From positions 350,825,991-350,889,990 of the forward strand of contig NC_134455.1 of assembly GCF_047948215.1 (NCBI RefSeq): a stretch of 64,000 bases of DNA, in the 5' to 3' direction. The notes beneath the pieces are model-generated. The model saw only the letters and a program-made list of their open reading frames with translations, was not told where the DNA came from and did not search any database. How positions within the stretch are numbered: the first letter of the stretch is position 1; every line of letters begins with the position of its first letter. The stretch comes from Lycorma delicatula (taxonomy: Eukaryota > Arthropoda > Insecta > Hemiptera > Fulgoridae). Shown here in pieces: positions 22,331-33,960 of this stretch. Made by a program: the position numbers and the translations under genes.

Positions 22331-23024
22331 ATCAAAGTTTTACTCAGAGATAAGTAACTTTTTTCGTGTAACTTTGTATTCGAAAATACATTCTGATTGA
22401 AATCGAGCCTTTTCAAATTCATAAATGGATGGGGCAAAAAAGAATTTTGTTTCTTTTTTGTCCTTGCCGGACTCGAAGTTCCATTCTTGTACTAATTAGA
22501 TGATTCCTTTACGTTAGTACTAAGTCACATTTCTTAAGTGACATTAGCATCACTTTTGTAATATATTTGGGCTATTTAATTTAGAGTTGAAGTATAATTT
22601 TTTGCTCTTTTGACAGTTAATTTTTTGCTTGATATCTTCAAAATGGATAATCAAAGTTTGGGAAATTTTCTACGATGAGTTGGTCATTAATGTCATTTAA
22701 TTTTCTATAATAATACTTAATTTTCTAGGTCAAATAATGAGCCCTTTTTATTCAATGAAAAGTTTAATCAAATTTAATTCAACGAATAGAATAATTTTTT
22801 AACATGTTTCTTTACATGCGTTTATTAATATTGTACTTAGCTTTCCTCCTAAGTAGTGATCAGGGGACGAAGCCCTCGATAACAACAGTCGCATAACTTT
22901 AAGGGTCCATTCTCTGCCGGGTTATTTTATATAACTAGTGGCTTCTAGTATTTAATATTATTTTATTTGTTTATATTTTAACTAATTAATAAGGGTTTTA
23001 AATAATGCATTTTTTATTTTATGC
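22331..23024. other. No gene recognised
   Basis: AT-rich sequence between Rep-4 and a mariner; nothing supported. Confidence 0.45.
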
Positions 23025-24277
23025 AAGGGAGTACCGAAAAATAACAGGAATTCTTTCTTTGGGTGATGCGACTCTTAAAAGTTTGGGAACCGCTTGTTCA
23101 AAACATTTTTTGAATTCGTCTGTTGTGATGAACGATGTGAGAAAGGTGTCTTCCTCATATTTTTCTTCACCTCATCCACATCAGAAAAATGTTTTCCTTT
23201 CAGATCCTTCTTCATTTGCGGGAACAAAAAAATAGCACAGAGCTAAATCAGGTGAATAACAAAGGTGTCAAGCCGTTTTTTTATTAAAAATTAGCGCACT
23301 GAGAGAGCTGTGTGAGCAGGTGCATGGTAATGCTGGAAAAACCAGTCTGCCATAGATTGCCATATTTTATCTGCCATCAAATTTATTTTGCCGAAAATTG
23401 TGACGCAATCTTCTCAGAACCTCCGAATAGAAAGCCCGGTTAACAATCCGACCAAATGAAATGAATTCCGAATACACCATCCCTCTCACATTAGAAAAAA
23501 CAAGTCAGCATTGTTTTGTTGTTTGACTTCCACTTGACGAGCTTTTTCTTTCGAGGCGACGTTTCAGTCTTACACTTGCTTGAGTGGTAGTAACCATACC
23601 ACCATGATTCGTCACCAGTAATGATCTTGGAAACGAAGTTTGGAACAATCTGGGATTGTTCTTTCAAAGCACGACATGCTCTTCCAAGCGACCCTCTTTT
23701 TGTTGAGCAGTCAGGAGCCGAGACACAAACTTTACAACGAGCGACTTATCTCACCCTCAAATCTTCCAATAAAATTCGCTGAACCGAGCTCCAAGTTATT
23801 CCAGACAACTTCTCGATTTGTTTAATGGTATGTCGTCGGCCTTCAAGAACAATTTGGTGAATTTTTTCGATATTTTCGACCATTCGGGAAGTTTCAGGAC
23901 GTTTAGAATGAGGTTGATCATTAATCGGCATTTGACCTTTCTTGAAACGCAAAAATCACTCTTATACTTCAGTTTTTTCATAATAGCATCCTCGTTAACT
24001 GTTTTCAGGATCATAATATTTTTTGCGCGTTTTTCCCGAACAGAAAGCAAAACTTCACGGCTGCGCGCTGTTCATTAAATTCCACCATGACAAAAAATAA
24101 GAAACAGGCGAAACAGCTTTCACAAAAGAATTCAAAGTTATGCATAACCTTTTCAGGTGAATCTGTTTGACAGAGACACAGAAAAAGTCACTTGACGCTC
24201 TTCTAGCGAGCTAACAGCATACTACGGAAACTCCGCCCAGTGCAATGCGATTCCGGTTATTTTTGGAAACCCCCTCT
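23025..24277 (-). mobile_element. Mariner element (irritans-like), minus strand
   Basis: Ends are degenerate inverted repeats: AAGGGAGTACCGAAAAATAA at the left, TTATTTTTGGAAACCCCCTC at the right, followed by TA at 24278. Length ~1.25 kb is normal for a mariner. It encloses the transposase pseudogene on the minus strand. Confidence 0.85.
23060..24088 (-). pseudogene. Mariner transposase, degenerate
   Basis: Starts MVEFNEQRAAVKFCFLFGK at 24088, then frameshifts. The DNA-binding part shows RFKKGQMPINDQPHSKRPET and IEKLSGITWSSVQRILLEDL (near 23952-23746). The first catalytic site ITGDESWWYGY is near 23600. The second site reads QHYHAPAHTALSVR near 23325, with the usual QHDN aspartate replaced. 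The third reads SPDLALCYFF near 23255. EFKKCFE marks the C-terminus near 23080. Family length is ~345 residues and all domains are present in order, but multiple stops and frameshifts plus the Asp loss make it dead. The subfamily call rests on the overall pattern. Confidence 0.88.
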
Positions 24278-24279
24278 TA

Positions 24280-24684
24280 ACTGTATATTCTACGATGCTG
24301 CAGTGATAAACGTTTTGCTATGGTTTCCATTGATTAATCCAGGAAAATGTTAGGAAATTTGTTTTTTTTATTGTAGAGTGGCATATATATATCGATTTCT
24401 GATTTATATAATTTATTACTATGTACCGAACAAAAAAAAAATTTTTTTTCACTTTAATCTTCTTATAACGAAAGAATAAAAATGAAATTAGGTTCCAAAA
24501 TTTTTTTTGTGTCACAACTGTTTGACTAACTGAAGCACTTATTTTTCCCCCTTTTGTACTCCATAATAGTCTTTTATTCATAACAAATACCGTGTATTTC
24601 AAAATGAATATCGGAGTTTTAAATCTACACAATATTTCTAAAGATGAATGAAGCAGGAGCGATATAAAATGCCGAATAGCTCCG
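24280..24684. other. No gene recognised
   Basis: AT-rich. A 104-codon minus-strand frame (24632-24318) is Lys/Phe/Ile-rich low complexity and not credible. Confidence 0.45.
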
Positions 24685-25455
24685 GCGAAACGAGACTTCA
24701 GTCAGAAATATAATATGTTCACATCAAAAATTAATTTAAACAACAGGAAAACATTTTTGAAAGTAAGTGTTTGGAGAGTTGCTTTATATGGAAGTGAAAC
24801 TTGGACGATCGGAGTATCTGAGAAGAAAAGAGATTAGAAGCTGTGGTGCTATAGAAGAATGTTAAAAATGAGATGGGTAAACAAAGTGACAAATGAAGAG
24901 GTATTGTGACAAATTGATGAAGAAAGAAGCATTTGGAAAAATATAGTTAAAAGTAATAACACATATTAAGGCTTCCTGGAATAGTCGGTTTTATATTGGA
25001 AGGACAGGTAAAGGGAAAAATTGTGCAGGCTGGCAACGTTTAACCAACCGGGTTGGTCTAGTGGTTAACGCGTCTTCTTAAATTAGCTAATTTGGAAGTC
25101 GAGAGTTCCAGAGTTCAAGTCCTAGTAAAGGCAGTTACTTTTATACGGATTTGAATAATAGATTAAGAATAACGGTGTTCTTTGGTGGTTGGGTTTCAAT
25201 TTACCACACATCTCAGAAATGGTCGAACTGAGACTGTACAAGACTACACTCATATATATCATCCTCTGAAGTAATACCTGAACGGTAATTCCCAGAAGCT
25301 AAACAGGAAAAAGAAAGAGGCAGGCAACGTTTGTAATATTTAAAACAAATTGTTAGGGATGTAGGATGTAGGGGGTATACCGAAATGAAACGACTGGCAC
25401 TAGATAGGGAATCTTGGAGAGCTGCATCAAACCGGTCAAATGACTAAAGACAAAA
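24685..25455 (+). pseudogene. LINE ORF2 C-terminal region, split by SINE
   Basis: Same LINE family as 10225-10489 but extending further upstream: FTSKINLNNRKTFLKVSVWR, VALYGSETWTIGVSEKKR, CYRRMLKMRWVNKVTNEEVL, then LEGQVKGKIVQAGNV-like sequence. After the SINE (25042-25317), coding resumes as KQIVRDVGCRGYTEMKRLAL, DRESWRAASNR, ending near 25445 with an A run. In-frame stops (for example after EEVL) and a small deletion show it is dead. The ALYGSETWTI and RRMLK blocks are typical of the region after the reverse-transcriptase core. Confidence 0.88.
25042..25317 (+). mobile_element. tRNA-derived SINE, family L, copy 1, with target duplication
   Basis: Starts AACCAACCGGGTTGGTCTAG with A box TGGTCTAGTGG, then B box GTTCAAGTCCT, then a non-tRNA body (GTGTTCTTTGGTGGTTGGGT, CACACATCTCAGAAATGGTC, TGTACAAGACTACACT) ending in AAAAAGAAAGAG. 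AGGCTGGCAACGTTT (25027-25041) and AGGCAGGCAACGTTT (25318-25332) are a 15 bp target duplication with one mismatch. It sits in the LINE tail; the uninterrupted LINE copy at ~10373 shows the empty site. Confidence 0.95.
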
Positions 25456-25491
25456 AAAAACATATTTCTTCATTTTCATTTACATTGATTA

Positions 25492-26652
25492 TACATGAAA
25501 TGAAAGAGCAACTCAAACAGTTTTAGCTGTACGCAACCTCATAAACTGTTTCCTATAACTTCCGCTTTAAAGCGCTAGTAGCAAAGATTGCGGTCCCCCA
25601 CAACAGAATCCGTTTTGTATTTTGCAGTTTGAAAGTGTGAATCAGTAATTACCGTTCAACGTTCGTTCTCTTTGAAGTTCCGTGGTGATCCCCCGAGTGA
25701 AAATAACACACGTAGATGATATAAACAATTTGAAACCGCTGGCTGTATTTGTAATACGAGTATGTACGTAATGTCGAGTGTGTTCGAAGACAATGTTGAA
25801 CGTGTAAGAGAGTCTTTTATGCGTAGTCCTAGAAAATCCGTTAGGAAAGCTAGCCACAAATAGCGATTCCAGTGACGTCTATGTAGACGGTTTTTAGGAA
25901 ACGCTTACAACTGCGTCCATATAGTTTACAGCTGTTATAAGCTCTAAAACCTACAGATTACGGTTTGCGTACCAGCTTTGCAAATGATGTGACACACCGT
26001 GACGATGAAGACTTTTTGATCGTGTGGTATTCAGTGACGAATCAACATTTCATGTTAATGGAAAAGCAAACATTCATAATTTGCGTATCTGGGGATCAGA
26101 AAATTCTCAGGACATATTGCAGAGTGAACGTGACTACACAAAACTGAATGTTTTTTGTGCCGTATACAGACGAAAAGTTTACGGGCCATTCTTTTTCGTG
26201 GAAGCAAGTGTGTCTGGAATGAACTATCTTGATATGCTACAACTATGACTGTTATCAACTGTTATTCAAACCTTTACTTGGTAACAAGATAGTGCGCCTC
26301 CTCACTGGCATAACGCTGAATGTAATCGATCGAATGAAATTCTCTCTGACCGCTCGATCGGTCGCCGGAGGCCAGATAAAAGAGCCTCCATGTTCGCCCG
26401 ATCTGACCCCGTGCTATTTTTTTCTTTGGGGGTATATAAAGGATCACGTGTACTAGTATGTACCACCGTTACCGGCTGACCTACCCGACTTAAAACACAA
26501 TATTGAAATAGCTGTCGCATCAGTTATTCCAGACTTGCTGATTAAAGTATGGGGTGAACCCCCTATCAGCTGAATGTGCGCCGTGTATCAAATGATACTC
26601 ACATTGAACACTTACAGAAAAAACTATTTGAATTGCTCTTTCATTTCGTGTA
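25492..26652 (+). mobile_element. Tc1/mariner-superfamily element, D-type third residue
   Basis: 1,161 bp, flanked by TA at 25490-25491 and 26653-26654. Terminal inverted repeats of ~30 bp: TACATGAAATGAAAGAGCAA at the left pairs with TTGCTCTTTCATTTCGTGTA at the right. Confidence 0.88.
25771..26625 (+). pseudogene. Transposase of the 25.5 kb element
   Basis: Start MSSVFEDNVERVRESFMRSP (25771) with the helix-turn-helix region RKSVRKASHK, then a stop and frameshifts. The catalytic core follows: VFSDESTFHVNGKANIHNLR (first Asp, near 26026), KLNVFCAVYRRKVYGPFFFV, QDSAPPHWHNAE (second Asp, near 26290), and SPDLTPCYFFLWGYIKDHVY (third Asp, near 26398-26455), then PPLPADLPDLKHNIEIAVAS and a HIEH end. 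This is the Tc1/mariner-superfamily group whose transposases read FSDES, QDGAPPHW and SPDLTP.DFFLWG. At least three frameshifts and a short deletion before the second Asp make it inactive. Confidence 0.88.
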
Positions 26653-27254
26653 TAATTTATCAAAGTAAGTAAAAGTTAGTAAATATTACATAACATTAAA
26701 ATCCCGATTTCATTTTGAAACACACGGTATACTTCGTTCTAATTTAGTTTATATTCTATCTAGTCGATTCTAAACTTAGTCTTAATTCAAAGTATTTTCC
26801 TTATACGCTTTATCCTTTTTGAGCGAAATTAACTAATCTAATGATAACAATGGGTCTAGACAATATACCCATCGAAATTGATCTGTTAATATTTTACATT
26901 TATTAACATCTTAAGGAAATATATTAACATCTTATTAAGGAAATAAATTGATGTTTTTATATATCCGTTTTCCTATTCTACGAAAATTATTAATAAAAAT
27001 TATTTTATTGAGAAAAATATAAATTTTTATACCATGTAATGATATTTCAAAACCTTAACAACAAATAATTGTAAGTTAATACTGGAATGGTGAGTTGATC
27101 ATTAATTTCTGCTTACAGTAGTAATATGCGATTCGTATGTAATATACGACTAATATTATTGACTACATAAGCCACCATGGTAACAGTCACTAAGGTAACG
27201 TTGCAATCTACGACATCTAACTTTTATCTCACTTTACATAAACAAATATATAAA
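26653..27254. other. No gene recognised
   Basis: AT-rich; nothing recognised. Confidence 0.45.
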
Positions 27255-27873
27255 AATCTGATGTTTACACCAATATGACTTCCTCGTACGCATATTAAAT
27301 TACATACACACATTTTTAAAAGTACATAAAATTTTATTTCACTAATAACTTCTGATTTTTTTCTTTATTTTTAATTGTTATTATTTTTACAATCAGAGGT
27401 TAATAATTATTAATAAATCAATATATTAAATTAAAAAAAAAAAAAAGAAATGAAGTCGAATTCGAACCGATGTGCCATCCCCATGTAAGATCCAAATTAA
27501 TTAAAATTTTATTTTGCTATAACTCTGGAACCAATGAAAATAAGTACCACTTACGATATATCGTTGAAAATTTCTCAATGAGGGCTTATTACTGCTGTTA
27601 AGAAAACCTTCAAAATCCTATTTTTTTGGATTTTGGGCTTTTTTGGTCACTTTTGGCACAATTAGATGTTACAATAGTCCTAAATCCAAAATTTCAACAT
27701 CCTACGACTACTTGTTTTTGAGTTATGCAACATATATATGTACGTACAGACGTCACGCTGAGACTAGTCAAAATGGATTCAGGAATGGTCAAAATGGATA
27801 TTTCCGTTGAAATCTGAAAACCGAAATTTTTCGCGATCACAATACTTACTTTACTTCGTACAAGGAAGTAAAA
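27255..27873 (+). repeat. Rep-1 copy E (best full-length copy)
   Basis: Most complete Rep-1: TCTGATGTTTACACC, ACTTCCTCGTACGCATATTA, an A tract, GAAGTCGAATTCGAACCGAT (minus-strand B-box-like), the ATAACTCTGGAACCAATGAA block, GTACGTACAGACGTCACG, then CAAAATGGATATTTCCGTTG and CTTTACTTCGTACAAGGAAG. The termini form a ~13 bp inverted repeat. Confidence 0.85.
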
Positions 27874-28929
27874 AGAATGTTTATTTTAACTGCACCACCA
27901 TTAATAGTTCTGTAAAACTTTAAGTGCTAAAAATGACTTTAAATAAGAAACATATCACTTCTTTTTAATAAAAATTAAAAGTATGGTATTGCCATATTTT
28001 CAATTCGCTTCCAATTTTTCAATTCCGCGACAACTTTATCTTTTAAAATACAAAACTCCTAATTTTTCCCTTAATTTTCAGCAAAAAACATCAATTTTAG
28101 GTTTCAGATTCTTGAAGCTACACGTTCTCAAAGTAAAATCGATTATGGCAGCCAGTTTAATTAATGTTTTCTACCGCAAATCGTTTTTCTTATGCAATTT
28201 TCAAATAATTTTTAAAGTGTGATTCTTGATCTTCTTTCGCCATATTTAAGTATTCAAAAGCTATACTGATCTTCACTTGACGAATATACTTTGAACCCAA
28301 GTTAACAGCATTACAAATTTACTATATTTAAATTTCTTAGTCCAGCATTTTCGTTACATTTATGGCATTCTAATTTATAGTCTTTCATGACGATATTTTT
28401 TAGTGATGTTTCTTTTCTTTCTTTCAATTTTTCGTAATTGAAAATTATAAACCTTTTACTTTCCTGGCAGCATAGCTGTAAGAAGGAAAGTATAATAACA
28501 CTGGTCAACATGATTTTTGTCTCGCGAGTATCAATAGGTGTACTTAATACAGTTTTTTATCCTCTTTTCAAATATGTATTCTGAATTTCTCCATCACGCA
28601 CAGTTTTTTTGTTATTTTAATTGTTTTAAATATTTTAAAACGTTTTTTCGTCCATTTGTCGATTGTCATGTAAAAGCTGCTAGAGGATTGTAAATATGAT
28701 GAAACCAAATGAGGTAACTCAAAGGGTAGAGTGGCTACTGTTGTGCAGGTTCAGACGTGTGTACATATGTACAAACGTGATCTAGTTTAGCACAAATTCA
28801 TCAGAACGATGCCAGTTGTGAGATAGTAGTGAACCAATAAACAGGTCATTGTGAGTCCTTTGTGTATTTGAATTATTGTGTATTATATATTTACAACTTC
28901 ATTTCTTTTAATTAGTCATTAATTACAAA
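27874..28929. other. No gene; short Rep-4 fragment
   Basis: 28455-28530 (TACTTTCCTGGCAGCATAGC) matches the start of Rep-4. The rest is AT-rich. A 79-codon frame at 27983-28222 is Phe/Lys-rich low complexity and not supported. Confidence 0.4.
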
Positions 28930-30538
28930 ATGCCTAGAGTTTGTTTAAATCATCCTAGCAATTTTTGTTATGTATGTGATGGAGGGACGCTCAAGTCCCT
29001 TAGGCGAAACCTTACTCCATTAGTAAAAAAGTGTTATGAATTTTATTTTGGGTGTGAAGTCGGGAACCAAGCAAGGGCCTGGGCCCCAGATATCTGTTGT
29101 TTATCGTGTTCTAGGCTCCTCACTGCATGGAAAAATGGCACATGCCATTTACTATCCCGTGATTTGGAGGGAACCCAAAGATCATTCTTCTGACCGTTAT
29201 TTCTGCTTAACAAATATTAAAGGGATTACGTCAATATCAAAACATATAGTTGTATACCCTAACTTGCAATCTACAATGAGACCAGTTCCACACTGGTAAG
29301 AATTGTCCATACCAAAGCCTCTAGAACATGCGACATTAGATGAAGACAGCTCAGAGTCTAATGGAAGTAAGGAAGAAAAAGAAACAGATTCCGGTGATAC
29401 AACTTTTGAACAAAGCAGTTCATCTGAGCCTCATTTACCGACTCAAGAAAATCTTAACGATCTCATACGAGATTTAAAGTTATCCAAAGAATAGTCTGAA
29501 ATGCTTGCTTCCTGGCTGCAAGGATGGAATCTTCTTCAAAAGAATAGAAAGATATGTAGTTATCGTAATCGTCATTCTGAATTTAAAGAACATTTTTTTG
29601 AAGAAAATGGCTGAGTGTTCTTCTCTTGTGGAGACACTTTGTAATGAACATAACCCAACAGAATGGCGCTTCATTGATTCCTCTAAAGTTAGTTTAAAAG
29701 CTGTGCTTCTGCATAATGGCAATAAGTTTCCATCAGTACCTGTGGCTCACTCTGCTAGTATGAAAGAAACATATGAAAACTTTAAATTTATATTGGAAAA
29801 TCTTCAATATGCAGCGTATGAATGGAATATTTGTGGCGATTTGAAGGTAATTGCACTTATTCTTGCTCTGCAGCGTGGATAGTAGGGACAAAAAAACATT
29901 TCATTACAAAAGAACGGCCAAAACTTGAATCAGTCATTCCTGAGCAGAAAAATGTGAAATATGACCCATTGCATAGTCCTAAAAATGTATATCTATCTCC
30001 GTTACATATCAAACTAGGATTAATGAAGAATTTTGTCAAGGCCATGGACAATGCTCCTGGTTTCATTTATTTAAAACAGAAGTTTCCTAAAATTAATAAT
30101 GCAAAAATTAAAAAAGGAATTTACGTTGGTCCACAAATATGATCTCAGTGCATGATGAAGAGTTTGAGGAACTATTGAATCCAGTGGAGAAAACAGCTTG
30201 ACGAGCATTCAAAAATGTTACTCAGAGTTTTTTTGGAAAAACGAAAGGCGGAAAATTACCGTGACATTTTTAACGATATTATAACATCTTATAAAAATTT
30301 GGGTTGTAATATGTCCTTAAAAGTACACTTTCTGCACTCGCATCAAGATTTCTTCCCGGAAAATCTTGACGCAGTGTTCGATGAGCACGGGGAACACTTT
30401 CACCAGGAGATTTCAGCTATGGAAAAGAAGTACCAAGGCAAATGGAATCCTAATATGATGGCAGATTATTGTTGGACCATCAAGAGAGATGCTCCACAGG
30501 CGAAATATAGCAGAAAATCGTCATTTCTTACTTTCTAG
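28930..30538 (+). pseudogene. Multicopy Cys-motif protein family, broken copy 2
   Basis: Start MPRVCLNHPSNFCYVCDGG (28930). An N-terminal Cys-rich region follows (CYVC at ~13-16, ICCLSC at ~54-59, then YFC after a frameshift), suggestive of a C4-type zinc-binding fold. After WREPKDHSSDRYFCLTNIKG comes an acidic Ser/Glu linker (29330-29440), LPTQENLNDLIRDLKLSKE, then FIDSSKVSLKAVLLHNGNKF, WNICGDLKVIALILALQ, a deletion where the family continues, YLSPLHIKLGLMKNFVKAMD, KKGIYVGPQI, CNMSLKVHFLHSHQDFFPEN, DEHGEHFHQEISAMEKKYQG and MMADYCWTIKRDAPQAKYSR, ending at 30538. Reading frames change at least five times with several stops. No introns are evident. I recognise the family as multicopy in arthropods. 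Its function is unknown, and a transposon origin is plausible but unproven. Confidence 0.78.
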
Positions 30539-30539
30539 G

Positions 30540-31784
30540 TAAGTCAAATGTTTGAATATTGTGTAGTTAAGATGCATAAAGTATTAAAATGTTTTAAATT
30601 ATAAATTGCTGTTTCTCGGAAACCTTGCGTGATGGGGAAAAACCGATTTATCATATTTGAATTCAGGAGACAAATACTATCATATATTTTTCTTCCTGAG
30701 ACAAAAAAAAAATCTTTTTTGTTTCCCAGTGATAATCAGTCAAAAAATGGAGTATAAGGTTTTTTTCATTTATCGGCGTTTCATGACCCAGGGAACCAAA
30801 AAAAAAGGTGGTTAATGATCATACCTAAGTATACACATCTGTTGGCTTGTTTGAAACTTAATAATTTTTGACTGAAAACCCCGATTTTAATGAAATTTGG
30901 CACAGAAGCTCGTGTATATGGGACAATTTGTCGGTAGAAGTTTGGGGTTCAATATTTCCAGAGGGTGGGGTAGATTTTGTTTTGGAAGATCAACTTTCTC
31001 AAAAGTTTGAAAACATAGCCCCCCCCACTTTACAATAACTTCAGTATAATTGTCGTAATGAATCTTGAGGCTTGAACTACGACGGCTAGTACTGTAGCTG
31101 TTATCCAAACGGAAAACATTCAGTATACTTTTCACACCCAGAAGAAAATTGCATTCTTTGATAAATACGATTTATAATTTTATGTTTCTGAATGGTATTA
31201 TGGATTATTTTTAAATGTTTTGTAATTCTGCTGTTTTTACTTCATAAATGATTAAGTGTTTTGCCACAAAAAGAAATTTTGTGATTTACTTTTAAATGTT
31301 ATAAAAATTTAGGTCTATTCTCAACAAGTATTATAATTATGTTAGCAGACAAACGTTAAATGATAAATTATGACATATATAGACATAGATCTACATAGTT
31401 ATAATCTACCGTAATTTTATTTATCAAAAAAATAAATACGGACAAGTCAAGTAATACAACTCAGGAAACGAGTCACCTTTCTTAGAATCTCATATCAAGA
31501 AACAATCTTCCTATGTTGTTTGCTATGTGTTCATAGTTTTCATATACAACCAGGAAAATATGTAAATAAATAATTACTCATAAGCCTTCGTTATCGAATG
31601 CTTGAGTATAATCCAATTAACTAGTTGACCTGTAAAAGCATCTGGGCAAATTTCGTTTCTTTTCATTCGAATTTTGATTAACAAAAGTAATCACATTTAA
31701 TAAACGGTTGTGTACTTTTAGTGTTTTATAATTACGAGTGAACTTAAGTCTACCGTAAAAAAAAATACTAAAATGGCAGCCCCG
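30540..31784. other. No gene recognised
   Basis: AT-rich. 30870-31040 (AAATTTGGCACAGAAGCTCG, GGGTGGGGTAGATTTTG) has a texture like 14890-15000 and may belong to the same old non-coding repeat. Confidence 0.4.
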
Positions 31785-32275
31785 TTTAATAATAATAAGT
31801 GTGTATGAGTTTATGAAATATGAAGGTGATCGATTTCCGAAGTCGAAGTCGGAAAAGAAAAATAAACACCTGATTTACATCAAAAAGTTTGAAGAAAGAA
31901 CAACAGCTGCGTGTGGACTGTCATGATCCCAAGTCCAAAGAGTGCGCCGGCCTCTGAGCAGCGAGTGTTAGCGTCTCGGCCTTTCATCCGGAGATCCCCG
32001 GTTCGAATCCCGGTCAGGCATGGCATTTTCACACGCTATAAAGATTTTCATTCATCTCATCTCTAAAGTAATACCTAAAGGCGGTCCTGGAGGTTAAAAA
32101 AAGTCCAATGAGTGAGAAAAGAGAAATAGTGGTTGCAAGAAAAATTAACAGAAAAATCCGGCGGAGATTTCTTTCTCTAATTCAATAAAATACAAACCTC
32201 GTAAAATGCCTGCAAAGGAACTAGATAACTTTGACAAGTTTATGGTGAAATGGCTTAAAAATTTTATTTTGACAA
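31785..32275 (+). pseudogene. N-terminal fragment of a DDE transposase, split by SINE
   Basis: Reads YEFMKYEGDRFPKSKSEKKN, YIKKFEERTTAACGLS, then (after the SINE) KREIVVARKINRKIRRRFLS and KELDNFDKFMVKWLKNF. ERTTAACG and L.DFDK.V.R..I.EF resemble the N-terminal DNA-binding region of a large DDE transposase group common in Hemiptera. The catalytic part is missing. Frame changes occur. Family assignment is moderate. Confidence 0.45.
31945..32100 (+). mobile_element. tRNA-derived SINE, family S, copy 2, with target duplication
   Basis: CGCCGGCCTCTGAGCAGCGA...TTAGCGTCTCGGCCTTTCAT, GGTTCGAATCCCGGTCAGGC (B box), CACGCTATAAAG, TAATACCTAAAGGCGGTCCT and GGAGGTTAAAAA. Flanks AAGTCCAAAGAGTG (31931-31944) and AAGTCCAATGAGTG (32101-32114) are a 14 bp duplication with one mismatch. 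Confidence 0.92.
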
Positions 32276-32636
32276 ACAAAAAACAAAAATATATTACGAA
32301 TTATTTTTTTGAAAAATGGAATTTTTTAATTCATGGAATTACCAAATAATTTTTTCGTGATGGAAAAAACGTAAAATGTGTATTCTGAATATATATTGAA
32401 ATATTGTATGTGGTTTACTGATCACGTAAAAAATAGTTTTTTACTAAACTATAAACAAAGTCAAACTTACATATATATACATATTTTAGTAACTATATTT
32501 TTTTTTAGCCTTAGTGAATAACATTGCCGAAATCATATCGATATACTGAAAAGTAAATCATATAAATCGATACACTGAATATACCAAAGCATACCGATGT
32601 ACTTAAGTAAATAATTATTACAATAAATATCTTTTT

Positions 32637-32930
32637 TACTTTCCCGGTAATAGCAATGTAAGCTAAAGTATAATGATCGATCAATACTTTCTGATGTGAG
32701 CTTTTTTAAAATTTTCAAACTTTCATGACACCCTCTGATAAAAACTACAAAAAACAATGGAAAATTCCAGATATATGTATAAGTTTCTATGTTGTCTTCT
32801 ACTTTATAATACTTGAATTTTTCCTAAATATTTCTGTATACTCGTGTATATATATATATATATATATATATGCCTACGATACAATTAAATTTTGCACTTA
32901 ATCAGCCAAGGAGGTGGGTATTTACCTACA
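32637..32930 (+). repeat. Rep-4 copy 2 with (TA)n
   Basis: TACTTTCCCGGTAATAGCAA, TCATGACACCCTCTGATAAA, then a (TA)n run at about 32847-32871, then AATTTTGCACTTAATCAGCC. Similar to 22020-22330. Confidence 0.5.
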
Positions 32931-33960
32931 TTTTAAAATTTCAAGTTTTTAGGAAATTAATTTTTTTAAAGTAATTTTCTTGAAAACCAAATTATTTTTT
33001 AGTTCGAATCTTTTTATGTTTTCACTTGTTTTCATTAAGTTTTTTCTTTTTATATTATTATTTTCTGCAGCACTATTGAAAAACATGGTTAATTAGTTTA
33101 TTAAGAAATTTTAATGTAGTCTTTATCAATTTTATTAGAAGAACGGTTGGTTAAAATGCTTCCCATGCAGGAGGTTGATAGTTTGAGACCTGGACAAACC
33201 GGTTACTTTTTTTTAACGTTAAACGGCTTTCATAGAAAATTTAAAAATGCGTTCATATTTTTATTGAAAAAAATTTCTTAGAAAATTTAAAATAAAAACT
33301 GTTGGTTATATCTATAATTGCACTAGCAATTCCCAAAAGACAAATTAGCTAGAAAATTTTTGATTTTTAAATAAAAATTTAAGAATCGATTAATTAAAAC
33401 TGATGGGGTAGTAATTTCAATTTCTAGCCGACTACTTTGCTTTTGGAGACATAAATTTCGTTTCATATTCATTCAAAAACAATATTTTACTAAAAAATAT
33501 TTTTTTGTAATTCCTTAAATTAAAAAAAAATTTTGTACATCCTGTTTTTAAAAAACCATTTTTCTTTCCAACGACTTAAGCCGAAATATTTAATTTCTAA
33601 AGATCAATTTTTTAAGGTGCTAAGTAACAAGGAGTAAACGTTATTATTTATATGAATCAGTAGTTAAATAATTTAATTCCTCACACTAGTAGAAGCCAAG
33701 CTGGGGAACTTTTTTTTTAACGTTGTAATTCTCAGTTTTTATTCAATAAAATTTACAAGGGTGATTTCTTTTTTAAATAATAATTTCAGAAAATTTAAAA
33801 GAACCAGAGTTAAAAAAATGAAAAGTTGGAGCTGTACATTGTTTCTACAATCTGTTTTTTTTTTTTTTTTAACAGAAATAGTTTTTATATTTACTCTTCA
33901 ATTCTGCTCATTAGTTGGTATAGTCTATATTGTATTTGAAAGTGATCCAGTTACATAATA
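32931..33960. other. No gene; one tRNA-like patch
   Basis: 33139-33205 (ACGGTTGGTTAAAATGC ... GTTTGAGACCTGG) has weak A- and B-box-like spacing and may be a decayed SINE. Otherwise AT-rich. Confidence 0.35.

Noticed and set aside
25042..25115. Possible tRNA gene
   Set aside because: A and B boxes are present but it continues into a SINE body with tail and target duplication.
31945..32020. Possible tRNA gene
   Set aside because: Same reasoning: SINE family S head, repeated six times with a shared non-tRNA tail.
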